The notes beneath the pieces are model-generated. The model had not been told where the DNA came from. It saw only the letters and a program-made list of their open reading frames with translations, and did no database searches. The translations under genes and the position numbers were made by a program. Shown one piece after another: positions 50,790-59,614 of a stretch of 64,000 nucleotides of DNA (position 1 is the first letter of the stretch; each line of letters starts with the position of its first letter). The stretch lies in NCBI RefSeq assembly GCF_016741855.1, contig NZ_JAERRH010000009.1, positions 186,001-250,000 on the forward strand, given 5' to 3'. This DNA comes from Streptomyces musisoli (lineage in GTDB: Bacteria; Actinomycetota; Actinomycetes; Streptomycetales; Streptomycetaceae).

Positions 50790-50835
50790 GGTGGCCGCGC
50801 CGGCGGCCGGCCGGTGAGGCCGGTCCGGCGGCCGG

Positions 50836-51105
50836 TCAGTGACCGCCGAACAGCGAACGGCGCAGCCGGCGCAGCGGCGCGAAGAGGGAGACGCGGCGGA
50901 CCCGCGCGCCCCGGTCGCTGCGCTTGTGCGCGGAGTCACGTGCCGTCAGCTCACGCATCAGCGAGGTCGCCTCGACCGTCTCACGCTGCGGTATGGCGGG
51001 ACCCGCCAGCACCGACAGATGGCGGTCCAGACGCGAACTGGTCGCGCTGCTTCCGCAGGTGATCGCAGGGACCCTGGCCCTGCTGCGCACTGTTATCTGC
51101 TCCAT
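50836..51105 (-). CDS. Small conserved basic protein
   Basis: An 89-residue protein beginning MEQITVRSRARVPAITCG and ending LRRLRRSLFGGH; 19 residues are Arg or Lys. GGGGAG precedes the ATG at 51105 by five bases. I recall similar small proteins in other Streptomyces but no function. No membrane segment or HTH is seen. Confidence 0.65.
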   Translation of the reverse strand: MEQITVRSRARVPAITCGSSATSSRLDRHLSVLAGPAIPQRETVEATSLMRELTARDSAHKRSDRGARVRRVSLFAPLRRLRRSLFGGH

Positions 51106-51230
51106 GTCACTCCCCACCCGTACGAGTCACCCGGCCCGGGCAGGGTAACCCTATCGCCCCAGGGCGGCACGCGTGTATCTCGGCCACAGGATTCACCTTC
51201 CCCATAAGGGGGTTGACCATCCACGTTCGA

Positions 51231-52076
51231 CTACTCTCCGAATCCAACCGATTTCAGGGTGAGTTGGACAATCGGCTGACCGCTGGGTGTTGCTGACCCT
51301 CCGTCAGGCTCGACGGTTACGGCGAGTGACGTCGAGGAGGTGTCGAGACCCTTCGCGACCAAGGGCGTGTCGCCCGCCAGGAGGCCGAGGGAGCGCGGTT
51401 GCACCCGGGGGCGCATGAGCCAGAGCTGGTGCACGCGCCCGCCGGGCGGGGTGCCGTATCCGCTCAGGGTGACGACGGCCACCCGCTCAGAGGCGGAAGC
51501 GATCACTCCGATACTTCGGCCGCGTCCGTCCTCGCTGCTCGCCGCGCGGGCGTCCGGAGCGGCCAGAACGTGGGCGATCTCACGTGCCCGGGCCTGCTCG
51601 GCGGTGAGCCGGTCCTCGGTGCGGTGCGCCTGGACCGCGAAGAGGGAGGCGACGACGAGGGCCGCGGCGGCGGTGGCCGTGGCGAACGGCGCGAAGAGGG
51701 GGCGACCTCGGGTGCGGGCGCGTCCCGGCGGGGGCTGGGTGCCCCAGACGTGCGGCGGCAGCCGGCGCGCGCGCTCCCGGGCCGGCGCCTGCTCCTGCGC
51801 GGCGGCGCGGTTCCCGGACCGTGCCGGCTCCTGCGGGGTGGCGCGTACGGCGGCCAGCACCCGGTCGCGCAGGGCGGCGGGCGCGGGGGCAGCCGCGGAA
51901 TAGGCCAGCCGGACCGCGTCCTCGGCCAGGTCCCGCACCTCGGCGGCACAGCGGTCGCAGCCCGCCAGGTGCTTCTCGAAGCGGCGCCGCTCGGCCGGTT
52001 CCAGCGCGTCGAGCGCGTAGGGCGCGGCGAGGGAGTGCGGATCCTCGCCGCGCAGCAGCTTGCCGAGGATGCTCAT
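51231..52076 (-). CDS. rskA: RskA-type zinc anti-sigma factor
   Basis: A 281-residue membrane anti-sigma factor. The N-terminal anti-sigma domain has the zinc motif H36-x3-C40-x2-C43 (HLAGCDRC). A single membrane helix lies at about 127-150. The C-terminal extracytoplasmic RskA domain contains VAVVTLSGYGTPPGGRVHQLWLM-like sequence and ends LTLKSVGFGE. Its start overlaps the sigma gene stop (ATGA), so the two are made in fixed ratio. Release of the sigma factor would need regulated proteolysis. Confidence 0.93.
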   Translation of the reverse strand: MSILGKLLRGEDPHSLAAPYALDALEPAERRRFEKHLAGCDRCAAEVRDLAEDAVRLAYSAAAPAPAALRDRVLAAVRATPQEPARSGNRAAAQEQAPARERARRLPPHVWGTQPPPGRARTRGRPLFAPFATATAAAALVVASLFAVQAHRTEDRLTAEQARAREIAHVLAAPDARAASSEDGRGRSIGVIASASERVAVVTLSGYGTPPGGRVHQLWLMRPRVQPRSLGLLAGDTPLVAKGLDTSSTSLAVTVEPDGGSATPSGQPIVQLTLKSVGFGE

Positions 52077-52672
52077 GCGGCGCCTCCCAGGCACTGGCGC
52101 AGCCGGGTGAGACCGTCGCGCATCCGCGTCTTGACCGTGCCGAGCGGCAGGGAGAGCCGTTCGGCCACCTCACGGTAGGTGTAGCCGTCGTAGTAGGCCA
52201 GGGTCACCGACTGGCGCTGGAGGGCCGTGAGCCGGTTCAGACAGCGGCGTACCCACTCGCGTTCCAGACCGGCCTCGACCTCCTCGGCGACCTGGTCGAA
52301 AGCGGGTTCCCCGGCCCGCAGGGCCTCGCGCTGCTCGCGTTCCCCGGCCGCGCGGGCGCTGCGCACCCGGTCGACGGCCCGGCGGTGGGCGAGGGTGAGG
52401 ATCCAGGACAGGGCGCTGCCCCGGCCGGGGTCGAACCGGGCGGCGGAGCGCCACAGTTCGAGCAACACCTCCTGGGCGACCTCCTCGGACTGGGCGGGGT
52501 CGCGCACCACCCGGCGCACCAGCCCGTACACCGGCCCGGACACCAGTCCGTACAGTTCCTCGAACGCCCTCTGGTCGCCGCCGGCCACGAGCACCAGCAG
52601 CTCGTCCGCGTGTCCGCCGGCCCCCTGCCCGTGGCCGCAGCCGGCTCTTCCCCGCGCACCGCGCATCCGCAC
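52073..52672 (-). CDS. sigK: ECF sigma factor, SigK type
   Basis: A 199-residue ECF sigma factor. Region 2 is AFEELYGLVSGPVYGLVRRV through QEVLLELWRSAARFDPGRGS, and region 4 is LTALQRQSVTLAYYDGYTYR then VAERLSLPLGTVKTRMRDG. I choose GTG 52672, seven bases after GGGGAGG. It is translationally coupled to RskA. It is divergent from a DUF4331 gene whose promoter it may recognise. Confidence 0.9.
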   Translation of the reverse strand: MRMRGARGRAGCGHGQGAGGHADELLVLVAGGDQRAFEELYGLVSGPVYGLVRRVVRDPAQSEEVAQEVLLELWRSAARFDPGRGSALSWILTLAHRRAVDRVRSARAAGEREQREALRAGEPAFDQVAEEVEAGLEREWVRRCLNRLTALQRQSVTLAYYDGYTYREVAERLSLPLGTVKTRMRDGLTRLRQCLGGAA

Positions 52673-52732
52673 CGCACACACCTCCCCGAGGTACTACGTA
52701 TGAGCGGGCCGAAAACGCGGGTCCCGGACCGA

Positions 52733-52745
52733 GAAAAAGTTTTTC
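52733..52745. promoter_or_regulatory. A/T-tract palindrome between sigma and DUF4331 genes
   Basis: GAAAAAGTTTTTC is a perfect odd palindrome in the divergent intergenic region, remarkable in about 72% GC DNA. It could be an intrinsic bend or regulator site for either promoter. Confidence 0.45.
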
Positions 52746-52824
52746 CCCGTCCGACCAAACCGATCGGCGGGTTCGCTCCGTATACCCGTCCGTCAAAGGC
52801 AAGTCGGCACTGAGGACGGACGGC

Positions 52825-54366
52825 ATGACACCTGTTTTCTCCAGGAGCGGCACGGGACGCGCGGGCCTGGTCACGCTCATCTGCGGCGCGCTGGCCGCCG
52901 GAGGGCTCACGGCCGCCGGCGTCGCCACGCTGGCACCCGGGGCGGCCTCCGCCTCCTCCCACCGGGAGGCCCCGCTGATCTCGGGCACCCCGCAGTACGA
53001 CAACACCGACCTGTACGCGTTCGTCAGCCCGGACAAGCCCGACACGACGACGCTGGTGGCGAACTGGATCCCCTTCGAGGAACCGGCCGGCGGACCGAAC
53101 TTCTACACGTTCGCCGACGACGCCCAGTACGACCTGAACATCGACAACAACGGTGACGCGCGGGGCGATCTGGTGTTCCGCTACACCTTCAAGACCCACA
53201 CCAAGAACGGCAACACGTTCCTGTACAACACGGGCCCGGTCACCAATCTGGCCGACCCCGACCTCAACATCACGCAGACCTACGACCTCGAACTCATCCG
53301 TATGAAGAACGGGCACGAGATGTCGAGGACGAAGCTCGCCGACGACGCGCCGGCCGCGCCGTCGAACGTCGGCAAGGCGTCCATGCCGGACTACGGCAAG
53401 CTGCGCTCGCAGGCCATCTACAAGACGGCGGGCGGCACGACGTCCTTCGCCGGGCAGGCGGACGACCCGTTCTTCCTGGACCTGCGGGTCTTCGACCTGC
53501 TGTACGGCGGGAACCTCAGCGAGGTCGGCCGGGACACCCTCAAGGGCTACAACGTCAACACCATCGCGCTCCAGGTGCCGAACTCCCTGATCCGCGAGTC
53601 CTCGCACCAGCCGATCGTCGGCATCTGGTCGACCACCCAGCGGCGGAACGCGCAGGGCTACTACAGCCAGGTCTCGCGGCTGGGCAACCCACTGGTGAAC
53701 GAGGTCGTCAACCCGCAGAAGGACAAGGACCGGTTCAACGCCTCGCAGCCCGCGTACGACGCGCAGTTCCTGAAGAACGTCACCAACCCCGAGCTGCCGA
53801 AGCTCATCGAGTCCATCTACAAGATCAAGGCGCCCGCGGAGCCGCGCAACGACCTGGTCGACGTCTTCCTCAAGGGCGTCAAGGGTCTCAACCAGCCGCC
53901 GAACGTGAAGGCTTCGGAGCAGCTGCGGCTGAACACGTCGGTCAAGCCGAGCATGCACCCCAAGCGGCTGGGTGTGCTGGACGGCGACAACGCGGGCTTC
54001 CCGAACGGCCGTCGGCTCACCGACGACGTGATCGACGAGGCGCTTCAGGTCGTCGAGGGTGAACTGGTCGGCTCCAAGAACGACTTGGGTGACGCGGTCG
54101 ACAAGAACGACAAGAAGTTCGAGAAGTACTTCCCGTACGTCGCCGAGCCCACGGCCGGTTCCCGAGGCCGGCTCGCCAAGGGCACGACGGCGGGCACGGA
54201 CGTGCGCAGCCAGCTCGGGGACGCCCTCCAGCCGGCCGGGTCGTCCTCCGGCGGTTCCGGCGACACCATGCTGATCGCCGCCTCCGCGGCCTCCGGCGCG
54301 GCCGGGATCCTGCTGATCGTGACCGCCTTCGCGTGGTGGCGCCGGCGCATGCAGCGCGCGTACTGA
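52825..54366 (+). CDS. Secreted/anchored DUF4331 protein
   Basis: A 513-residue protein. The signal segment is residues about 12-43 (ending ASASSHREAPL). The DUF4331 body begins SSHREAPLISGTPQYDNTD, the family hallmark, and contains repeated NNGD-type Asp/Asn motifs. A C-terminal membrane helix and WWRRRMQRAY tail follow a short Ser/Gly linker, so the protein is held at the outer membrane face. Function unknown. It heads a DUF4331-TPR-NicO cluster. Confidence 0.9.
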   Translation: MTPVFSRSGTGRAGLVTLICGALAAGGLTAAGVATLAPGAASASSHREAPLISGTPQYDNTDLYAFVSPDKPDTTTLVANWIPFEEPAGGPNFYTFADDAQYDLNIDNNGDARGDLVFRYTFKTHTKNGNTFLYNTGPVTNLADPDLNITQTYDLELIRMKNGHEMSRTKLADDAPAAPSNVGKASMPDYGKLRSQAIYKTAGGTTSFAGQADDPFFLDLRVFDLLYGGNLSEVGRDTLKGYNVNTIALQVPNSLIRESSHQPIVGIWSTTQRRNAQGYYSQVSRLGNPLVNEVVNPQKDKDRFNASQPAYDAQFLKNVTNPELPKLIESIYKIKAPAEPRNDLVDVFLKGVKGLNQPPNVKASEQLRLNTSVKPSMHPKRLGVLDGDNAGFPNGRRLTDDVIDEALQVVEGELVGSKNDLGDAVDKNDKKFEKYFPYVAEPTAGSRGRLAKGTTAGTDVRSQLGDALQPAGSSSGGSGDTMLIAASAASGAAGILLIVTAFAWWRRRMQRAY

Positions 54367-54455
54367 CCCCCGCACCCCACCGAGACCGGCGCGGCCCGTG
54401 TTCCCCCTCCCCCACGGCGGGCCGCGCCTTCCACACGACCGACGGAGGACGAGGC

Positions 54456-56144
54456 ATGGGCCCGCGCGGGCAGGACGACGAGCAGGATGGGCGGACGGCA
54501 CCCGCGTCCGGGCACGACGACGAGCAGGACGGTCGGACGGCACCCGCAACTGGGCACGATCGCCCGGCGCCGCTTTCGGCTCCGGGGACGGAAACCGCCG
54601 TGGACGGCGGCGAGCCGGGTGCCGGGGAACAGTGCGGCGACGGACGCGACACCGCCCGGGAACGCCCGTCCGCCGACGGGAGCGAGGCCCACGGGAACGA
54701 GGGTGACGCCGACGGGAACGAGAGTGCCGCCCGCGCCGGCCGCGGCGATGACGCCGACGGCGCAATCGGACGCGCCGGTGAGGCGGAACGCGTCGCCGCC
54801 GTCCGGCGGGTCGGCGCTGCCGGACGGCGCCTGCGCGGGGCGCAACTCGTCGCCTGCGCGGCCCTGCTGGCGGTCGCCATGACCGGCGGTGCCATCGCGC
54901 TCGGCGCCGGCCGGGCGCCGGCGTCCCAGCCGGTCGCCGCCGCCGCCGTCGACCCCGGGGTCCTGGGCGGCGGGGACCTGGACGCGAGCATCACCGCGCT
55001 CCAGACGCATCTGCGGACCCAGCCGAAGGATGCCGGCGGCTGGGCCACCCTCGGCCTGGCCTATGTCGAGCAGGCGCGCACCAAGGGTGACCCGTCCCGA
55101 TACCCGCAGGCGGAGCAGGCGTTGCGGCGGTCCGCCTCGCTGGCGCCGGACAGCGACCAGGCCCTGGCCGGCCGCGCCGCCCTGGCCGCCGCCCGGCACG
55201 ACTTCCAAAACGCCCTGACCTTCGCGGACGCGGCCCTGCGGCGGAACCCGTACAGCGAGCGGGCGCTGTCCTCCCGGGTCGACGCCCTGGTCGAACTCGG
55301 CCGGTACGCCGACGCGGCGGCGGCCGCCAGAACCGCCGACGCACGCAGGCCGGGCGTGCCGGTGTTCACCCGGTACGCCTACGTGCACGAACTGACCGGT
55401 GACGTGAGCACGGCACGCCGCGTCCTGGAGCAGGCGCTGGGCGCCGCCACCTCCCCGGGCGACACCGCGTACGTGGCCACACAGCTCGGCCAGCTCGCCT
55501 GGAACCAGGGCGACTACCGGACCGCACTCACCTGCTACGCCCGTGCCCTGGCCGCCGACGACGGATACCTCCCGGCGCTGGAGGGCCGGGCCCGCGCGCG
55601 GGCGGCCGACGGCGACCGGGCCGCGGCGATCAAGGACATGGAGGCGGTGGTGGCCCGTTCTCCGCTGCCCGGACCGCTGGTCGAGCTGGGCGAGCTGTAC
55701 GAGGCGCGGGGGGCCGCGGGCGACCGGGCGCGGGCCCGGCAGCAGTACGCCCTGGTCGACGCCTGGACCGCCCTGGCCCGCGCCAACGGCGTCAACGCCG
55801 ACCTGGACACCGCACTGGCCGCCGCCGAGCACGGCGACAAGGCGGCCGCCCTGCGCGCGGCCCGCGCCGAGTGGGCCCGCCGGCACACCGTGCACACGGC
55901 GGACGCCCTCGCCTGGGCGCTGCACGTCAACGGCCGTGACCGGGAGGCCCTCCCCTATGCCCGCCGGGCCACGGCCACCGGCTACCGCAACGCCGCCTTC
56001 CGCTACCACCGCGGCGTGATCGAACTGGCCACGGGGCACCGGGCGGCCGGCCGCGCCTCGCTCGCCTCCGCCCTGAAGCTGAACCCCGGCTTCTCCCCGC
56101 TCGGCGCCGCACGGGCCCGCAAGGCACTGGAGGGAGCCGAGTGA
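54456..56144 (+). CDS. Membrane-anchored TPR protein
   Basis: A 562-residue protein. N-terminal about 110 residues are hydrophilic and repetitive (14-residue unit DDEQDGRTAPASGH occurs twice, 42 bp apart in DNA). One membrane helix (VACAALLAVAMTGGAIALG) follows, and the rest is a series of tetratricopeptide units such as PYSERALSSRVDALVELGRY and GDYRTALTCYARALAADDGY. It probably scaffolds partners outside the membrane. GGAGG precedes ATG 54456. It overlaps the NicO gene by four bases. Confidence 0.85.
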   Translation: MGPRGQDDEQDGRTAPASGHDDEQDGRTAPATGHDRPAPLSAPGTETAVDGGEPGAGEQCGDGRDTARERPSADGSEAHGNEGDADGNESAARAGRGDDADGAIGRAGEAERVAAVRRVGAAGRRLRGAQLVACAALLAVAMTGGAIALGAGRAPASQPVAAAAVDPGVLGGGDLDASITALQTHLRTQPKDAGGWATLGLAYVEQARTKGDPSRYPQAEQALRRSASLAPDSDQALAGRAALAAARHDFQNALTFADAALRRNPYSERALSSRVDALVELGRYADAAAAARTADARRPGVPVFTRYAYVHELTGDVSTARRVLEQALGAATSPGDTAYVATQLGQLAWNQGDYRTALTCYARALAADDGYLPALEGRARARAADGDRAAAIKDMEAVVARSPLPGPLVELGELYEARGAAGDRARARQQYALVDAWTALARANGVNADLDTALAAAEHGDKAAALRAARAEWARRHTVHTADALAWALHVNGRDREALPYARRATATGYRNAAFRYHRGVIELATGHRAAGRASLASALKLNPGFSPLGAARARKALEGAE

Positions 56145-57841
56145 AGCCCCGTCTGCTGTGCGTCCTCCTCGCCGTGTGCGCCCTGGCGCTCCTGCCGGCC
56201 GGCACCGCGAGCGCGCACCCCCTCGGCAACTTCACCGTCAACCGCTACGACGGCCTGGTCGCCGCTCCCGGACAGCTCCGCGTCGACCATGTCGAGGACC
56301 TCGCCGAGATCCCGGCGACACAGGCCAAGCCCGACATCGACCGGCTCGGACTGAGCGCGTGGGCCCGGCAGCGGTGCGCACGGGCCGCCGCCGGCAGCAG
56401 GCTCGACGTGGACGGGCGTACGGCCGCCCTGACGGCCGCCCGCAGCGGCGCGCGCCTGCGGCCCGGCCAGGCAGGTCTCCACACCCTGCGCGTGGAGTGC
56501 CGGCTGACCGCGCCGCTGCCCCGCGCCGCCACCGTCACCCTCGCCTTCCACAGCGCCGGCGCCACCGGCGGGCCCGGCTGGCGGGAGATCACGGCGCGCG
56601 GCGACCGGATGACACTGACCTCGACCAACGTGCCGAAGACGTCGGTCTCCCGGGAGCTGACCGCCTATCCCAAGGACCTGCTGTCCTCCCCCGCCGACAC
56701 CGGTACGGCCGCCCTGCGGGTGCGGCCCGGCGGCCCGGCGCTCGCCGCGGACGCGGAGCGTCAGGACGCCCCGGGCGCCGGCGTGCTCCCCCGGGGCGCC
56801 GACCGCTGGACCCGGGCCCTGGACGACCTCGTGGCCCGGCAGGACCTCACCGTCGGCTTCGCCGCGCTGGCCCTGCTCATCGCGGTCGCCCTGGGCGCGA
56901 TGCACGCCCTCGCCCCGGGCCACGGCAAGACGCTGATGGCCGCGACGGCGGCGGCGCGCGGCGGCCGGGCCCGGCCGCGGGACGTGTTGCCGCTGGCCGC
57001 CTCGGTCACCGTGACCCACACCCTGGGCGTGGTCGCCCTCGGCCTCCTCGTCACGGCCGGCTCCGCCGCCACGCCCGCGGTGATCTCCTGGCTGGGCATC
57101 GCCGGCGGCGTCCTGGTACTGGCGGCGGGCGTGACGCTCGTGCGCCGGGCCTGGCACAACCGCGCGCACGCGGCGCCCGCGCCCCGGACCGAGCCGGCAC
57201 GGCGGGAGTTGGCGGCGGTGGGTGCCGACCACGGCGCCGCCCACCACCCTCACCACCACAGCACCGTCGCACACGCCCATGGGGGCCACACCCATACCCA
57301 CCCGCACACCCATGGAGACGACGTCCATGGGGACCACCACGTCCAGCACAACCACGGGGACCACGCCCATGGGGACCACCACGTCCACGAAAGCCACTCC
57401 CACGGGGACCACACCCACACCCACGGCGGCCACGCCCATTCTCACGGCGGTCACACCCACACCCACGGCGGTCGCACCCACACCCATGCCACCGCGCCGA
57501 CCCTCCGCGGCACGATCCTGCTCGGGTTCGCCGGCGGACTCGTGCCCAGTCCCTCCGCCGTCGTCGTGCTGGTCGGCGCCGCCGCGCTCGGCAAGGCGTG
57601 GTTCGGGCTGCTGCTCGTCGTGGCGTACGGGGCGGGTCTCGCGCTGACCCTCACCGCCGCCGGCTTCGCCGTCGTACGGCTGGGCGCGGGGGCGGCCCGG
57701 GTGCTGGAGCGCAGCCCGCGCTGGGCCGCGCATCCGCTGGCCGGCCTGGTCCGCCGGACCCTGCCGCTCGTCTCGGCGCTGGTCGTGCTGGCGCTGGGCA
57801 CGGGATTGGTACTCAAGGGGGCCGCATCCGCGCTGGGCTGA
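56141..57841 (+). CDS. NicO/RcnA-type metal transporter with N-terminal exported domain
   Basis: A 566-residue protein. A signal peptide ending ASA is followed by HPLGNFTVNRYDGLV, the start of an extracytoplasmic domain of about 200 residues, then NicO-family helices with GAMHALAPGHGKTLMAA and VTHTLGVVALGLL. Between helices, residues about 360-450 form a loop with dozens of His (HTHTHPHTHGDDVHGDHH style). It ends AGGLVPSPSAVVVLVGAAALG and further helices. Nickel, cobalt or copper transport is likely. It is coupled to the TPR gene by GTGA. Confidence 0.88.
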   Translation: MKPRLLCVLLAVCALALLPAGTASAHPLGNFTVNRYDGLVAAPGQLRVDHVEDLAEIPATQAKPDIDRLGLSAWARQRCARAAAGSRLDVDGRTAALTAARSGARLRPGQAGLHTLRVECRLTAPLPRAATVTLAFHSAGATGGPGWREITARGDRMTLTSTNVPKTSVSRELTAYPKDLLSSPADTGTAALRVRPGGPALAADAERQDAPGAGVLPRGADRWTRALDDLVARQDLTVGFAALALLIAVALGAMHALAPGHGKTLMAATAAARGGRARPRDVLPLAASVTVTHTLGVVALGLLVTAGSAATPAVISWLGIAGGVLVLAAGVTLVRRAWHNRAHAAPAPRTEPARRELAAVGADHGAAHHPHHHSTVAHAHGGHTHTHPHTHGDDVHGDHHVQHNHGDHAHGDHHVHESHSHGDHTHTHGGHAHSHGGHTHTHGGRTHTHATAPTLRGTILLGFAGGLVPSPSAVVVLVGAAALGKAWFGLLLVVAYGAGLALTLTAAGFAVVRLGAGAARVLERSPRWAAHPLAGLVRRTLPLVSALVVLALGTGLVLKGAASALG

Positions 57842-57850
57842 GCTACTTTT

Positions 57851-59509
57851 GTGGAGAATTCGCGCGAGATGCCGTGGGGGGCGCCCGTGTCCGAAGAGCC
57901 GGGCCGTGAACGTGTGATCGCGGGCCGCTACCGTCTGCTGTCCCCGCTGGGCGAGGGCGGCATGGGGACCGTGTGGCGCGCCCTGGACGAGGTGCTGCAC
58001 CGCGAGGTGGCCGTCAAGGAGGTCCGGGCGCCGACGGGGCTGCCCGGCGCCGAGATCGAGCGGATGTACGCGCGTCTGGAGCGCGAGGCGTGGGCGGCGG
58101 CCCGGGTCGCGAACCGCAACGTGGTCACGGTGTACGACGTGGCGAGGGAGGGCGGGCGGCCGTGGATCGTGATGGAGCTGGCGCGCGGGCCGTCCCTCGC
58201 CGATCAGCTGGAGGCGGAGGGGCCCCTGCCACCGCAGCGCGCCGCGCGCGTCGGCGCGGAGGTGCTGTCCGCGCTGCGCGCCGCGCACTCCGTCGGGGTG
58301 CTGCACCGGGACGTGAAGCCGGCGAACGTGCTGCTGGCCGATGACGGCCGGGTGGTCCTCACGGACTTCGGGATCGCCACGGTGGAGGGCAGCTCGGCGC
58401 TGACCATGACCGGCGAGGTGGTCGGTTCCCCGGAGTTCCTCGCCCCGGAACGGGCGTTGGGCCGGACACCGGGTCCCGAGTCGGATCTGTGGTCGCTGGG
58501 GGTGCTGCTCTACGCGACCGTCGAGGGCATCTCCCCGTTCCGGCAGGACACGCCGCTCAGCACGCTGCGGGCCGTGGTGGACGAGGAGTTGCCGCCGCCG
58601 CGGTGGGCCGGGCCGCTGGCGCCCGTCATCAGGGGTCTGCTGCGCAAGGACCCCGCCGAGCGGCTGCCGGCGGAGCGGGCCGAGCGGGAGCTGCGGCTGG
58701 TCGCGGCGGGCGGGACGGTACGGGAGGACACCGCGCCGCCCGTGACGCCGTACCCGCCGACGGTGGTGGCCCGGCACCCGGAGCCGTCCCGCACCCCGCC
58801 GGCGCCCCTGCCCGCCGGGTATCCGGACCCCGGCACCACGGCCGCCGGGCCCGACCGGGAGCCCCGGCGCGACCGCCGCGGTGCCGTCGTGCTGATCGCG
58901 GGCGTACTGGCCGTCCTGCTGGCCCTGGCGGGCCTCACGTACGCGCTGCTGAACCATGACGGCGGGAAGGAGCGGGCGGACGGCACCGCGAGCACCGGCC
59001 GCACCGACGGCGGCGCGCACTCCCCGGCGCACTCCCCGACACCGGGCGCCGGCACGAGCACCGGCAGTGCGCCGCGGTCGCCCACGCACAGCAGCGCGTC
59101 GGCGAGCGGTCAGCCGGTCCAGACGGTGCACGTCACGCTCACCGGGGTGCACACGGAGTACTCCGGCAGCTGTCCGCCGCCGGCCGGTCGGACGCCGGCG
59201 TTCACGGCGGAGTTCACGGTGGGGCGGCTGCCCGCGCAGGTCGAGTACCGGTGGGTGCTGGCGCACGGATCGGTGTCGGACCCCGGCTGGAAGACGCTGC
59301 CGTTCCCGGCGGACGGCCCGCGCACCCGGCAGCAGCAGGTGACGGTGACGACGTACGCGACCGGCGGGACGGTCGAGAACGAGATCGGCGTGGAGGTCCG
59401 TGGCCCGGTGCGGGCCACGTCGGACCCGGTGCCGTTCTCGGTGACCTGTACGACGCCGACGGAGACCCCGACGGACGGGGCCTCCGCCTCTCCCTCGGGC
59501 TCGCCCTGA
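57851..59509 (+). CDS. Transmembrane Ser/Thr protein kinase (PASTA-less)
   Basis: A 552-residue PknB-like kinase. P-loop LGEGGMGTVWRA is near residue 33, catalytic K56, HRDVKPAN at 152-159, DFG at 172-174 and APE at 198-200. A Pro-rich linker leads to one helix (about 345-367). The extracellular part has a Thr/Ser-rich stalk and a domain with two Cys (GSCPP, SVTCTT) rather than PASTA repeats. Starts: GTG 57851 or GTG 57887 (GGGGG upstream). The ligand and targets are unknown; it lies 9 bases downstream of the NicO gene. Confidence 0.92.
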   Translation: MENSREMPWGAPVSEEPGRERVIAGRYRLLSPLGEGGMGTVWRALDEVLHREVAVKEVRAPTGLPGAEIERMYARLEREAWAAARVANRNVVTVYDVAREGGRPWIVMELARGPSLADQLEAEGPLPPQRAARVGAEVLSALRAAHSVGVLHRDVKPANVLLADDGRVVLTDFGIATVEGSSALTMTGEVVGSPEFLAPERALGRTPGPESDLWSLGVLLYATVEGISPFRQDTPLSTLRAVVDEELPPPRWAGPLAPVIRGLLRKDPAERLPAERAERELRLVAAGGTVREDTAPPVTPYPPTVVARHPEPSRTPPAPLPAGYPDPGTTAAGPDREPRRDRRGAVVLIAGVLAVLLALAGLTYALLNHDGGKERADGTASTGRTDGGAHSPAHSPTPGAGTSTGSAPRSPTHSSASASGQPVQTVHVTLTGVHTEYSGSCPPPAGRTPAFTAEFTVGRLPAQVEYRWVLAHGSVSDPGWKTLPFPADGPRTRQQQVTVTTYATGGTVENEIGVEVRGPVRATSDPVPFSVTCTTPTETPTDGASASPSGSP

Positions 59510-59532
59510 GCGACCGTCCGGGGAACCACCCG

Positions 59533-59558
59533 GCGGGCCGCCCCGGAAGGCGGCCCGC
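59533..59558 (+). terminator. Terminator hairpin
   Basis: GCGGGCCGCC (59533-59542) and GGCGGCCCGC (59549-59558) form a perfect 10-bp stem with a 6-nt loop, 23 bases after the kinase stop and upstream of the convergent esterase stop. Confidence 0.8.
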
Positions 59559-59614
59559 AGGGCCGACCGGAGGACGGGCCGGGAGGTTCACCCGGTGGAG
59601 CGAGCCCGTGCGGG

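Noticed and set aside
56003..59266. A reverse-strand open frame of over 1000 codons
   Set aside because: It lies opposite the NicO and kinase genes, which have clear family motifs. Its sequence is Gly/Arg/His-rich shadow composition expected from high-GC DNA.
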